Source: Sysuimicrobium calidum (GTDB lineage Bacteria > Sysuimicrobiota > Sysuimicrobiia > Sysuimicrobiales > Sysuimicrobiaceae). Taken from it: DNA of 64,000 bases. A model generated the notes under the pieces. It searched no databases and was not told where the DNA came from. It saw only the letters and a list, made by a program, of their open reading frames with translations. The stretch is from NCBI GenBank assembly GCA_031459935.1, contig JAVKHN010000001.1, positions 1 through 64,000 on the forward strand, read 5' to 3'. Each line of letters starts with the position of its first letter. The stretch's first letter is position 1. A program made the position numbers and the translations under genes. Of the stretch, positions 24,814-33,327 are shown one piece after another.

Positions 24814-24876
24814 GAACACACGTTTGGCAGGAGCAGGTATCCCCCTGCTTGAACAATATGTCTGACCGTCTGACCA
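24814..24876 (+). promoter_or_regulatory. Conserved leader element A before a Liv-type binding protein
   Basis: A 20-nt block at 24814-24833 (GAACACA-C-GTTTGGCAGGAG) matches a block at 29523 with one difference. Starting 47 nt after the block start, TCTGACCG and TCTGACCA form an 8-bp direct repeat (24861-24876), matched at 29571. Bases 24831-24850 can also form a 7-bp hairpin (AGCAGG with CCTGCT), but that is not clearly shared by the second copy. Its function is unknown. It may be a promoter/operator or an RNA element. Confidence 0.45.
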
Positions 24877-24897
24877 AATTGACCCAAGGGGGTGACC

Positions 24898-26112
24898 GTG
24901 GTGCGGTTGCCGAAGCGGGGCGGGTGGCTGCTCTGGATCTTGCTGGTCCTCTTCGCCGTCGGGCCGGTTCAGATGGGCTCGAGCGCTCCGGCGAGGAGTC
25001 CCATCCTGGTGGGCGGTACCCTGGGGCTCACCGGGCCCTTCTCCGGTCCCTCTGCCGTGTACAAGGCCGTCTACGAGTACTGGGTCAGCCGGGTAAACCG
25101 GGAGGGCGGGCTTTTGGGCCGTCCGGTGCGGCTCATCCTCTACGACGACGAGGGCAAGCCCGCAGTGGCCCAGGCCCTCTACCAGCGGCTGCTGAAGGAG
25201 GACAACGTGGACCTAGTCCTAGCGCCCTACACCACCCTCGTGGGTGGAGCCGTGATCCCCATCGTGGAGTCCGCGGGCAAGGTCCTGTGGAACGGGGGGT
25301 TCGTGGGCATCGAGCTCTTCAAGAAGTCCCGGTGGTTGGTGGGCGCGTACGCCTACCAGGAGCCCGATTACCCGCGCGGGATCTTCGAGCTCATTGACAG
25401 CCTCCCGCCCCAGCAGAGGCCCCGGCGCATCGGCGTGGTCACGGAGCAGAACCCCTTCACCCTCGTGGTGAAGAACGGGTACCAGGGGTATGGCGGCGTG
25501 CTCGGGTTCGCCCGGCAGCGCAACATCCCCGTGGTGCTGAACGAAGAGTTCGCCCCCACGGTGACGGACGTGAGCGGGCTCATCCAGCGCGCGAAGGCGG
25601 CCAACGTGGACCTCTTCTTCGCTCTGGCCCTCCCGAATCCCGCGGCCCTGCTGGCCCGCACCGCGCACGAGCTGGGATTCAAACCCGCCATCTACTGCCA
25701 GTGTGGATCTCAGGTGACCATGCTTCCGTACTGGCGCAACCTCGGGCCGGCTGCGGAGGGCGTCATGGGCACCACCATCTCCTGGCATACGGATCGCTAC
25801 AAGGAAGTCAGTACCCTCCATGCGCTGCTCCAGCGGATGGGGTATCCGGAACTCCCCTCCTACGCCACCGTGGCCCTCACCATCCTCCAGGTGATGGAAC
25901 AGGCGGTGAAAGCCACTGGTACCCTCGACCAAGCAAAGCTGCGTGCATACGTGGTAGGGCGAACGTTCGCCACCGCTAACGGTCTCCTTAAGTACGACAA
26001 GGACGGGATCCCCAGTTACAATCAGGTGGTTCTGCAGTTCCTCCGGGGTCGGAACGAGGTGGTGTGGCCTCCCAACCGGGCCACCGGGAAGCCTATTATC
26101 CCCATGCCGTGA
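24898..26112 (+). CDS. Liv-type ABC transporter substrate-binding protein
   Basis: The roughly 404-residue periplasmic binding protein has a Sec signal peptide (WLLWILLVLFAVGPVQ, cleaved near SSAPA). A type I two-lobe fold follows, recognised by ILVGGTLGLTGPFSG, VNREGGLLGRPVRLILYDDEGKP and later lobe motifs. Relatives bind branched-chain or other amino acids, amides or aromatic acids, so the ligand is open. A near-perfect ribosome binding site AAGGGGGTGA (24886-24895) favours GTG at 24898 or 24901, while GTG at 24892 lies inside it. It is the first gene of a complete Liv-type set running to 29461. The neighbouring catabolic genes suggest the solute is broken down locally. Confidence 0.92.
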   Translation: MVRLPKRGGWLLWILLVLFAVGPVQMGSSAPARSPILVGGTLGLTGPFSGPSAVYKAVYEYWVSRVNREGGLLGRPVRLILYDDEGKPAVAQALYQRLLKEDNVDLVLAPYTTLVGGAVIPIVESAGKVLWNGGFVGIELFKKSRWLVGAYAYQEPDYPRGIFELIDSLPPQQRPRRIGVVTEQNPFTLVVKNGYQGYGGVLGFARQRNIPVVLNEEFAPTVTDVSGLIQRAKAANVDLFFALALPNPAALLARTAHELGFKPAIYCQCGSQVTMLPYWRNLGPAAEGVMGTTISWHTDRYKEVSTLHALLQRMGYPELPSYATVALTILQVMEQAVKATGTLDQAKLRAYVVGRTFATANGLLKYDKDGIPSYNQVVLQFLRGRNEVVWPPNRATGKPIIPMP

Positions 26113-26846
26113 GCCGTCCGTTGCTCAGCGCGCGGAACCTCGTGAGGCGCTTCGGCGGAGTCGTGGCCGTGGACCGGGTGTCCTTCGACCTGGAGGCGGG
26201 GGTTGTACTGGGCATCATCGGCCCCAACGGCTCGGGCAAAACGACCCTGCTGAACCTCCTCAACGGGGTGTATCCGCCGGATGCGGGGGAGGTATGGCTT
26301 GCGGGCCGTCGGGTGGAGGGGGGGCCGCCGCAGCGACTGGCCGACCTGGGAGTCATGCGGACCTTCCAGACCACCCGGGTGTTTCGGAGCCTCACCGTGC
26401 TGCAGAACATGCTGGTTCCCCTCCTGCACCGGCCTACGCGGATGCACGAGGCCCGCAACAGAGCTATAGAGCTCCTCGCCTCCGTGGGGCTGGCGGAGTA
26501 CGCCCACGTCCCGGCCAGCCAGCTCTCCGGAGGACAGCAGCGGCTATTGGAATTCGTGCGTGCCCTCATGACCGAACCGCGCGTGGTGCTCATGGACGAG
26601 CCCTTTGCGGGCGTGCATCCGGACGCCATCGAGGTCCTCACACGGCGGGTGGAGGCCCTTCGGAAGGAGGGCGCATCCTTCGTGGTGGTGAGCCATGAGA
26701 TCCCGGTGCTGATGTCCCTGAGCCAGCGCGTTCTGTGCCTCAACCAGGGACGTGTGATCGCGGACGGCACTCCGGAGGAGGTGGCCCGCAACGAGGCCGT
26801 GGTGGAGGCGTATCTGGGAGATGGACGTGTACGGGAGGTCTCCTGA
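26109..26846 (+). CDS. Liv-type ABC transporter ATP-binding protein (LivG-like)
   Basis: The 245-residue ATPase has Walker A GPNGSGKTT, a Q-loop at RTFQTTRVFRSLTVLQNM, signature LSGGQQRLLEFVRAL, Walker B VVLMDEPFAGVHP and a switch His in VVSHEIPV. The AGV and FQ-TRVF features are typical of LivG, one of two ATPases driving polar amino-acid-type import. GTG at 26109 overlaps the binding-protein stop by 4 nt. The upstream frame extension to 26064 lies within the binding-protein gene and was not used. It overlaps the LivF-like gene by 26 nt. Confidence 0.93.
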   Translation: MSRPLLSARNLVRRFGGVVAVDRVSFDLEAGVVLGIIGPNGSGKTTLLNLLNGVYPPDAGEVWLAGRRVEGGPPQRLADLGVMRTFQTTRVFRSLTVLQNMLVPLLHRPTRMHEARNRAIELLASVGLAEYAHVPASQLSGGQQRLLEFVRALMTEPRVVLMDEPFAGVHPDAIEVLTRRVEALRKEGASFVVVSHEIPVLMSLSQRVLCLNQGRVIADGTPEEVARNEAVVEAYLGDGRVREVS

Positions 26847-27552
26847 GATCCGCGTGGTGGACGTGGAGGCCGGATACTACCCGGAGCAGACCGTCCTGCA
26901 GGGTGTGCACCTCGTGGCCCGCCCCGGACAGCTCACGGCTCTTCTGGGCCCCAACGGCTCCGGGAAGTCTACGGTGCTGCGGGTGGTGTACGGCCTCCTC
27001 CGACCCCGGCGAGGTGCCGTGTGGGTGGACGGGAAGGATGTAAGCCAGGTGCCTGCACACCAGCGGGTGGGTCTTGGCATGGGATATCTTCCCCAGGGTC
27101 GGAGTGTGTTCCCCAGCCTCACCGTGGAGGAGAACCTGGAGGTGGGGACCTGGACCCTGCTGCGGGTCGCCCGGCGAGCCGCCCTGGACCGGGTATACGA
27201 GCGGTATCCCGCCTTGAGGGCCTGGCGGGACCGGCCGGCCGGAATTCTCAGCGGGGGACAGCAGCGCATGGTGGAGATCGCCCGCATGATGGTCACCGAT
27301 CCCCGGGTGATCCTCCTGGACGAACCCACCGCGGGCCTGGCGCCGGTGGCCGCGCAGGAGGTCTACGAGGAGGTGGCCCGACTGCGTCGCGAGGGACGCA
27401 CGGTGCTGCTGGTGGATCAGAACGTCCGGGCTGCGGTATCCCTTGCGGACTACGTCTATACCCTGGCCTTTGGCCGCAATCAGCTGGAGGGAACGAGGGA
27501 GGAGTTCCAGCAGCGGATGCACGCGGTGGTCCGGGAGTGGCTGCGGGTGTGA
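26821..27552 (+). CDS. Liv-type ABC transporter ATP-binding protein (LivF-like)
   Basis: The 243-residue ATPase carries Walker A GPNGSGKST, the LivF-typical GMGYLPQGRSVFPSLTVEENL Q-loop region (part shown), signature LSGGQQRMVEIARM, Walker B VILLDEPTAGLAP and the closing VDQNV. It pairs with the LivG-like ATPase. ATG at 26821 overlaps the upstream gene by 26 nt. GTG codons a few residues in (for example 26854) are possible alternatives with little change to the protein. The LivH-like permease follows after 9 nt. Confidence 0.92.
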   Translation: MDVYGRSPEIRVVDVEAGYYPEQTVLQGVHLVARPGQLTALLGPNGSGKSTVLRVVYGLLRPRRGAVWVDGKDVSQVPAHQRVGLGMGYLPQGRSVFPSLTVEENLEVGTWTLLRVARRAALDRVYERYPALRAWRDRPAGILSGGQQRMVEIARMMVTDPRVILLDEPTAGLAPVAAQEVYEEVARLRREGRTVLLVDQNVRAAVSLADYVYTLAFGRNQLEGTREEFQQRMHAVVREWLRV

Positions 27553-27561
27553 GGTGAAGGG

Positions 27562-28440
27562 ATGCCCCTCACGCTGCTGACGGAGGCTGTGGTCAACGGC
27601 GTGCTCCTGGGCCTGGTGTATGCCCTGATCTCCGTGGGCCTCAGCCTCACCCTGGGCGTGCTGGGGGTGGTGAACATGGCCCATAGTGCGTTCGTCATGC
27701 TGGGTTCCTTTTTCGCCCTGGAGCTGCTCTTGCGGTTGGGAGCCCCGCCGATGCTCTCGGTGCTGGCCGCGGCCCCTCTGTTCTTCGGAGTTGGGATGGC
27801 GGTGGACCGGCTGCTGCTCCGGCGTACCGCGTCCACCTCGGAGGCCATGGGCCTGCTCGTGCTGTTCGGCCTCATGCTGGTGCTAGAGAACGGGGCCATC
27901 CTGGTGTGGACCACGGATACCCGGGTCCTGCCGTGGCAGATGGGCCAGATGGTGCTAGCAATGGGTGGGCTCCGGGTCTCCTTCGGGCGCCTGCTGGCTG
28001 CGGGCCTTGCTTTGACGATGATTCTTGTCCTGGACTTTTTGCTGCGCCGCACCCTACTGGGAAAGGTGGTGCGCGCAGTCGGGCAGAATCCGGACGCGGC
28101 CGCGGTGCTCGGCGTGGACGTGACACGGATCTCCATGGTGGTGGTAGGGGCCGGCGTAGCCACGGCCGCCATGGGGGGTGTGGCTGTGGCCATGATGTTC
28201 CCGTTCGCGCCGCAGGAACACCTGCGGTGGCTCGCCTGGGCCTTCCTCCTGGTGATCGTAGGAGGTCTGGGGAGAGTGCGGAACACGCTGGTGGCGGGAC
28301 TGCTGGTCGGCCAGCTGGAGGCGCTCAGCGGAATTCTCCTCCCCTTCCAGTACGTGTACGCGGTGGTGTACGCGTTCCTGGCCATCACCCTGATCCTCCG
28401 CGGGCGCGGGCTGCAAGCTGCACAGGAGCGGACTCTCTAG
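27562..28440 (+). CDS. Liv-type ABC transporter permease (LivH-like)
   Basis: The 292-residue permease has about eight transmembrane segments and the family opening NGVLLGLVYALISVGLSLTLG, then the EAA-type loop region AVGQNPDAAAVLGVDVTRISMVV, where G-x-x-x-D-x-x-R contacts the ATPase. Together with the LivM-like gene it forms the membrane channel of the importer. ATG at 27562 follows GAGGTGAAGGG. The LivM-like gene starts 4 nt after its stop. Confidence 0.92.
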   Translation: MPLTLLTEAVVNGVLLGLVYALISVGLSLTLGVLGVVNMAHSAFVMLGSFFALELLLRLGAPPMLSVLAAAPLFFGVGMAVDRLLLRRTASTSEAMGLLVLFGLMLVLENGAILVWTTDTRVLPWQMGQMVLAMGGLRVSFGRLLAAGLALTMILVLDFLLRRTLLGKVVRAVGQNPDAAAVLGVDVTRISMVVVGAGVATAAMGGVAVAMMFPFAPQEHLRWLAWAFLLVIVGGLGRVRNTLVAGLLVGQLEALSGILLPFQYVYAVVYAFLAITLILRGRGLQAAQERTL

Positions 28441-28444
28441 CGCG

Positions 28445-29461
28445 ATGCGATCCTCTACCTGGACGGAATCCTGGACGACAGAACCCACCCGGGCCAATCG
28501 CTGGCCCGTTGTAGGGGGCATGGCGGTTCTGGGCCTGACCGTGGGGATCGGGCTGTGGGCGGAGGGCCTGGGCCTTCTCAGTACGCTGACCAACGTGTTC
28601 CTGTTCCTCCTCCTCACCCAGGCCTGGAACCTTCTGGGGGGCTATGCAGGCTACCTGAACCTCGCCATGGCCGTGTTCTTCGGGGTCGGCGCCTACACCA
28701 CGGGCATCCTGGCTCACAGGGGGAATTGGCCGCCCCTGCTGACGGCCCCGCTGGGGGGCCTGGTGGCGGTGCTCTGGGCGGCGGCCGTGGGCGTACCGAG
28801 CCTGCGGGTGCGGGGTCCCTACTTCGCCGTCCTCACCATGATCCTGGGATTCCTGGCCCAGGTGCTCGCCTACAACGTTCCCTGGACCCGCGGCGCCATG
28901 GGGATCTACGTGTCCCCGCTGCCCTGGGATCGGCGGGTGGTGGAGCAATTCTTCTATTTCACGTACCTGGGGCTTGCCCTGCTGGTCACGGGGATGGCGG
29001 CGCGGATCCAGTCCTCCCGCTTCGGGGCCGCCCTGGTGGCCGTGCGGGAGGACGAGGTGGCGGCGGGAGTCCTCGGAGTGCGAACCACGTGGGTGAAGGT
29101 GGCGGCCCTGCTGCTGGGCGCTTTCTGGGCGGGCGTGGCCGGGGGTCTGTACACCCAGCGGATCGGGTACATCGAGCCCACGGGGGTCTTCAGCCTGGAC
29201 ATCTCCGTGGACGTGGTCCTCATGGCCATGGTGGGCGGTGCGGGAACCTGGCAGGGGCCGCTCCTGGGTGTCCCTCTCGTCATGCTGGTGGCGGAACTGC
29301 TGCGGGTGGGTGTGGTGCATCTGGGCCTGTTTGGAGCACGGATTCCGGTGGAGTTCAACCGGGTGGTGTTCGGTGCGGCCCTGATCTTTATCGCCCTGTA
29401 CGCACCTCAGGGCCTGATGGGGCTTATACGTCCCTTCCGCGGGCGTCGGTTGGGGGTGTAG
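28445..29461 (+). CDS. Liv-type ABC transporter permease (LivM-like)
   Basis: The 338-residue permease has about nine hydrophobic segments with the LivM signature QAWNLLGGYAGYLNLAMAVFFGVGAY and the coupling loop VREDEVAAGVLGVRTTWVKV. It completes the first importer (binding protein, two ATPases, two permeases, 24898-29461). The N-terminus has a 20-residue polar extension before TM1. ATG at 28445 has a poor ribosome binding site, and translation is probably coupled to the upstream LivH-like stop 4 nt away. No clear terminator follows. Element B begins 62 nt downstream. Confidence 0.92.
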   Translation: MRSSTWTESWTTEPTRANRWPVVGGMAVLGLTVGIGLWAEGLGLLSTLTNVFLFLLLTQAWNLLGGYAGYLNLAMAVFFGVGAYTTGILAHRGNWPPLLTAPLGGLVAVLWAAAVGVPSLRVRGPYFAVLTMILGFLAQVLAYNVPWTRGAMGIYVSPLPWDRRVVEQFFYFTYLGLALLVTGMAARIQSSRFGAALVAVREDEVAAGVLGVRTTWVKVAALLLGAFWAGVAGGLYTQRIGYIEPTGVFSLDISVDVVLMAMVGGAGTWQGPLLGVPLVMLVAELLRVGVVHLGLFGARIPVEFNRVVFGAALIFIALYAPQGLMGLIRPFRGRRLGV

Positions 29462-29522
29462 TGCGGACGGGATACCCCGGTCCCGGATCCGGCGAGCCCG
29501 CCTATCCCCGCCCTCCGCTTGC

Positions 29523-29586
29523 GAACACAGGTTTGGCAGGAGGAGAGTCCCTTCATGGCGTAGGGTTTTGTCTGATGATCTGCTGA
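29523..29586 (+). promoter_or_regulatory. Conserved leader element B before a TAXI-TRAP receptor
   Basis: GAACACA-G-GTTTGGCAGGAG at 29523-29542 matches 24814-24833 at 19 of 20 positions. TCTGATGA and TCTGCTGA (29571-29586) repeat the 8-bp direct-repeat pattern of element A, at a distance of 48 nt against 47 nt. Both leaders then reach an AAGG...TGA ribosome binding site and CGTGGTGCGG around the start codon. Its function is unknown. Confidence 0.45.
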
Positions 29587-29604
29587 ACAGGCGGGAAGGT
29601 GAGC

Positions 29605-30594
29605 GTGGTGCGGCGGAGATGGCAGGTGGGGATGATCGTCGTGCTGCTCATGGCCCTGGGCCCCGCTGGGGCTTTCGCGGGTCCCGTGGAACGCCTGACC
29701 ATCCTGGGAGGGCCGGCCGCGGGGGTATTTAATGTGTTCGCCACGGGCCTCGCCACGTTCCTGTCACGGAGCGTACCCGGCATGGAGGTAACGGTGGCGG
29801 CCACCGGGGGGTCTGTGGAGAATGTGCGGCGGGTGAACGGAAAGGAGGCCGAGCTCGCGGTAGCCTTCGCGAGCGACGTCCATGAAGGGTACTACGGACT
29901 CGAGGCTTTCCAGGGCAACCCGCAGCGTAACATCCGGGCCATCGGGCTTCTTTTCATCGGCGTGGGGCACTTCGTCGCCTACAAGGACAGCGGGATCCGG
30001 ACCGTCGGGGACCTTGCGGGAAAGCGTGTGGCGGTGGGGTCTCCGGGCTCCGGCACCTTCGCGAACGCCCAGCGCGTTCTCACGGAGCTGGGCCTGTGGG
30101 ATCGCATCCAGCGGGTGCCGCTCCTGGGATCTGCCGCGGCCGCAGCGCTGCGGGACGGGCGGGTGGATGCTTTCTTCTTCACGGCTCCCTATCCGGATCG
30201 GGCCACCATCGAGGCCGCCATCGCCAGGGAAGTACACCTCCTGGATCTGTACGGTCCCCTTTCCCGCACGGAGTTCTTCCGGAAGTACCCGTACTTCATC
30301 CGGTACGTGATCCCGAGCCGGGGCTACCACGGGCTCACGGACTCTGTGAGCACCATCGGCATCCCGGGCCTGTGGTTTACGCACCGGGACGTCTCCCCTG
30401 CCCTCGTGCGCCGGCTGGTGGCCGCAGCTTACAGCCGTGAGGGCCACGCACATATGCTGCAGGTGCACGCTGCCTCCGCAGACATGACCACGCGCCGGGC
30501 CCTGCTGGGGGTAAGCATCCCCCTGCACCCTGGTGCGGAGGCCCACTACCGCTCCGTAGGGCTGGAGATCCCGGACGCCATCCGGGCGCGGTAG
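29605..30594 (+). CDS. TAXI-family TRAP transporter solute-binding protein
   Basis: The roughly 329-residue periplasmic receptor has a signal peptide (MIVVLLMALGPAGAFA region). The TAXI fold follows: LTILGGPAAGVFNVFATGLATFL, ATGGSVENVRRVNGKEAELAVAFASDVHEGYYG, then GKRVAVGSPGSGTFANAQRVL (each family segment abbreviated by eye). TAXI receptors feed dicarboxylates, glutamate-like or other organic acids to a fused permease. GTG codons at 29599, 29605 and 29608 are possible starts. GGGAAGGTGA just upstream favours 29605 or 29608. The fused permease gene follows after 13 nt, so the two form a complete TRAP system. Confidence 0.92.
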   Translation: MVRRRWQVGMIVVLLMALGPAGAFAGPVERLTILGGPAAGVFNVFATGLATFLSRSVPGMEVTVAATGGSVENVRRVNGKEAELAVAFASDVHEGYYGLEAFQGNPQRNIRAIGLLFIGVGHFVAYKDSGIRTVGDLAGKRVAVGSPGSGTFANAQRVLTELGLWDRIQRVPLLGSAAAAALRDGRVDAFFFTAPYPDRATIEAAIAREVHLLDLYGPLSRTEFFRKYPYFIRYVIPSRGYHGLTDSVSTIGIPGLWFTHRDVSPALVRRLVAAAYSREGHAHMLQVHAASADMTTRRALLGVSIPLHPGAEAHYRSVGLEIPDAIRAR

Positions 30595-30607
30595 TCAGCA
30601 GGGAAGC

Positions 30608-32503
30608 ATGCGGAGGCTGGTGGGTCCGTGGGATTGCCTGGTAAGGACAGGCCTCGCGGCCACCGTGGGGTTTTACCTGTGGGCGGCAGCGGTGGGGGGG
30701 ACGAGCCTCCAGTACCACCGCGGCATCGCGGTGCTGTTTAGCCTCGCCTCGGCTTTCCTCCTCTATCCGGCCACCCGACGTTCTCCCCAGGACCGACCCT
30801 CGTGGGCAGATGTTCTGCTCGCGGTAGCCTCCTGTGCGGTGGCCGGGTACTGGATCGCACAGTACGAGGCTTTGGCCTACCGGGCGGGTGCGTTCACTCC
30901 CATGGACGTGGCCATGGGGATTCTGGCGCTTGCCCTGAGCGTGGAGGTTACCCGCCGGGTCCTGGGTCCTTCCATGACCGTGGTGGCTCTGTTGCTGGTG
31001 GCCTACGCCCTGTGGGGGAACTACCTGCCCTCCGTGGTGGGCCACCGAGGATTCACCCTCCGCCGGGTGGTGGAGTACTTCTACCTCACCCCGGAGGGGC
31101 TGTTCGGAGTCATGCCGGACATTCTCGCCAGCTACATCCTGCCCTTTGTAGCCTTCGGGGCGTTCTTGCTGCGGGCAGGAGTGGCGAAGTTCTTCATGGA
31201 TCTCTCCATCGCCCTGGTGGGTCGCATGCGGGGCGGTCCCGCTCAGGTAGCGGTGGTGAGCAGTGCCCTGTTCGGGTCTATCAATGGAAGCCCCGTGGCC
31301 AACACCGCCACTACAGGTGCCTTTACCATCCCTCTCATGAAACGGTGCGGCTTTCCCCCACACATCGCGGCCGCGGTGGAAGCGGCCGCCTCCACGGGCG
31401 GGATGATTCTGCCGCCCGTGATGGGCGCAGGCGCCTTCATCATGGCGGAGCTCACCCAGATCCCTTACGCCCGCATCGCGGCGCTTTCCGCACTCCCCGG
31501 CCTGCTGTACTTCCTGGGTGTGGGCGTGATGGTGTACTGCGAGGCCCGCAAGCTGGGCTTGGAAGGGCTTCCGCCGGACCAGATCCCCCGGCTGCGGGAT
31601 GTCCTCCGAGCGGGGTGGTACCTCCTGATGCCGTTGGCGGTACTGGTGGTGGTACTGGTCCGCACCACCTCCGCCTCCATGGCGGTGATGGCTAGCATCG
31701 CCAGCACCGTGCTTGTGAGCTGGCTGCGACCGGAGACCCGGATGGGCCCCCGGGAGATCTGGGGGGCCCTGGTGGATGCAGGCCGCAGCAGCACCTACGT
31801 GGCCGCGGCCACGGGTGCCATTGGAATCGTGGTGGCGATCGTAACCCTCACGGGGATAGGGGTACGCTTTAGCCAGCTGGTCCTGGACGTCTCGGGCGGC
31901 AACTTGCCGATCGCGCTTTTGCTCGTGGCCGCGGCTAGCTTCGTGCTGGGGATGGGCATGCCCATCACCGCCGCCTACCTGATCCTGGCCGTGGTGGCGG
32001 CCCCCGCTCTCGTGAAGCTCGGTGTGCCGCTTCTGGCGGCCCACATGATCATCTTCTGGCTGAGTCTGGACTCCAACATCACTCCACCCGTGGCCTTGGG
32101 TGCGGTCACCGCGGCCGCCATCGCTCAGGCGGATCCGTGGCGTACGGGCTGGAACAGCTTCCGGTTCGCCAAGATGATCTACGTCATGCCCGTGCTGTTC
32201 GCGTACACCCATATCCTCATGACGGGCACCTGGGCGGAGAACCTGTGGGCGGCCGTTTCCTCTGTGGTGGGAACCGTGGCCTTCTCCATCATGAGCACAG
32301 GCTATTTCCTGGTGCGCACCACCGTGCCGGAGTGGGGGGTGCTGGCGGCAGCCACGGTGCTTTGCTTCATTCCCACCCTGGCCACCGATCTGGTGGGAAT
32401 CGGGCTCTTTGCCCTCGTGTACCTGTGGCAGCGGCGCAGGCGGGTGCACCAAGAGATGGCGGTGCGGGCGGGACTTCCGGCCCGCGCCGCGGCGGTGAAG
32501 TGA
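30608..32503 (+). CDS. TRAP transporter permease, DctQM-fused (4TM/12TM)
   Basis: The 631-residue polytopic protein is the fused small and large permease typical of TAXI systems. About four N-terminal helices are followed by a 12-helix DctM-type region with SINGSPVANTATTGAFTIPLMKR, AAASTGGMILPPVMGAGAF and GMGMPITAAYLILAVVAAPAL. It couples solute uptake to an ion gradient. The C-terminal part contains IIFWLSLDSNITPPVALGA, also a family signature. ATG at 30608 follows CAGGGAAGC. A GntR gene starts 2 nt after its stop, so receptor, permease and regulator are likely co-transcribed from the element B promoter region. Confidence 0.93.
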   Translation: MRRLVGPWDCLVRTGLAATVGFYLWAAAVGGTSLQYHRGIAVLFSLASAFLLYPATRRSPQDRPSWADVLLAVASCAVAGYWIAQYEALAYRAGAFTPMDVAMGILALALSVEVTRRVLGPSMTVVALLLVAYALWGNYLPSVVGHRGFTLRRVVEYFYLTPEGLFGVMPDILASYILPFVAFGAFLLRAGVAKFFMDLSIALVGRMRGGPAQVAVVSSALFGSINGSPVANTATTGAFTIPLMKRCGFPPHIAAAVEAAASTGGMILPPVMGAGAFIMAELTQIPYARIAALSALPGLLYFLGVGVMVYCEARKLGLEGLPPDQIPRLRDVLRAGWYLLMPLAVLVVVLVRTTSASMAVMASIASTVLVSWLRPETRMGPREIWGALVDAGRSSTYVAAATGAIGIVVAIVTLTGIGVRFSQLVLDVSGGNLPIALLLVAAASFVLGMGMPITAAYLILAVVAAPALVKLGVPLLAAHMIIFWLSLDSNITPPVALGAVTAAAIAQADPWRTGWNSFRFAKMIYVMPVLFAYTHILMTGTWAENLWAAVSSVVGTVAFSIMSTGYFLVRTTVPEWGVLAAATVLCFIPTLATDLVGIGLFALVYLWQRRRRVHQEMAVRAGLPARAAAVK

Positions 32504-32505
32504 CC

Positions 32506-33219
32506 ATGTACGAGCCCCTGGAGCGCCCCAAAGTCTACCAGCTGCTGGCGGACCGACTCCTGCACCAGATCCGGACCCGCCAGCTCAAGCCGGGGGATGC
32601 GCTGCCCACAGAACAGGAGCTCATGCGACGCTTCGGGGTGGGCCGTTCCTCCGTGCGGGAAGCCCTGCGCTTGCTGGAATCCAAGGGGATGATCCGGTCC
32701 GCGGGACGCGGTTCCTTCGTGGTGGCCGCATACGAGCACGCCCTCGTGGACTCCCTGCGGTTTCTGCTCACCGTGGAGGCCTTCGATCTCCTGGAGCTGT
32801 ACGAGCTGCGCCGGATCCTGGAGGCGGAGCTGGCGGCCCTCGCGGCCAGGCGCCGGAACGCCGAGCACCTCCAGACCATGGCGGAAGCCATCGAGCAGAT
32901 GCGATCAGGCCTGGCGGCAGAGGAGCCCGCACGGTACATCGAGGCGGATCTCCACTTCCACCTCACCGTGGCCCAGGCCACCTGCAACCGGATGGCGGTG
33001 TACGTGATGCGGGCCATCCGGGACCCCCTGCACCGGGCTCTGCAGTCCGTCTACCACATCCCGGGAAGCCCAGAGGCGTCCATCGCCCAGCACCGGGAGA
33101 TCCTGGCGGCCATCCACGCGCAGGACCCGGCGGCGGCCCGGGAGCGGATGCGGGAGCACCTGGGCCGGGTTTATACGGACATCCAGCGGGTGCTGAGGGG
33201 CGGGGAACATGAGGATTGA
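32506..33219 (+). CDS. GntR-family transcriptional regulator (FadR/FCD subfamily)
   Basis: The 237-residue regulator has an N-terminal winged helix (about 8-75) with GDALPTEQELMRRFGVGRSSVREALRLLESKGMI, the helix-turn-helix and wing shown in part. A C-terminal FCD ligand domain follows, with probable metal ligands in EADLHFHLTVA, IAQHREIL and REHLGRVY. FCD members sense organic acids and repress or activate uptake and degradation genes. It starts 2 nt after the TRAP permease stop. A palindrome at 33286-33296 in the next promoter is a candidate binding site. The frame is open upstream to 32137, but that part lies inside the permease gene. Confidence 0.92.
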   Translation: MYEPLERPKVYQLLADRLLHQIRTRQLKPGDALPTEQELMRRFGVGRSSVREALRLLESKGMIRSAGRGSFVVAAYEHALVDSLRFLLTVEAFDLLELYELRRILEAELAALAARRRNAEHLQTMAEAIEQMRSGLAAEEPARYIEADLHFHLTVAQATCNRMAVYVMRAIRDPLHRALQSVYHIPGSPEASIAQHREILAAIHAQDPAAARERMREHLGRVYTDIQRVLRGGEHED

Positions 33220-33253
33220 AGGGAAGGCCAGTTCCGTTCGCAGGGGGTGGGAC

Positions 33254-33296
33254 TTGACCGGTGGCGATTGGGCGGGACTATGTATTGATGTCATCA
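33254..33296 (+). promoter_or_regulatory. Promoter with palindromic operator before the amidohydrolase operon
   Basis: TTGACC (33254-33259) and TATGTA (33279-33284) are spaced 19 bp, long but usable for a -35/-10 pair. TGATG-T-CATCA at 33286-33296 is an 11-bp inverted repeat overlapping the expected start of transcription, where a repressor would block initiation. The adjacent GntR regulator is the obvious candidate, by position only. Confidence 0.45.
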
Positions 33297-33327
33297 CACG
33301 ACGCCACGGATAGGAGGGGGGAGGGCG

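Noticed and set aside
24814..24850. Sigma-54 promoter suggested by TTTGGCA in leader element A
   Set aside because: There is no GC dinucleotide at the required -12 position 10 bp after GG in either copy of the element.
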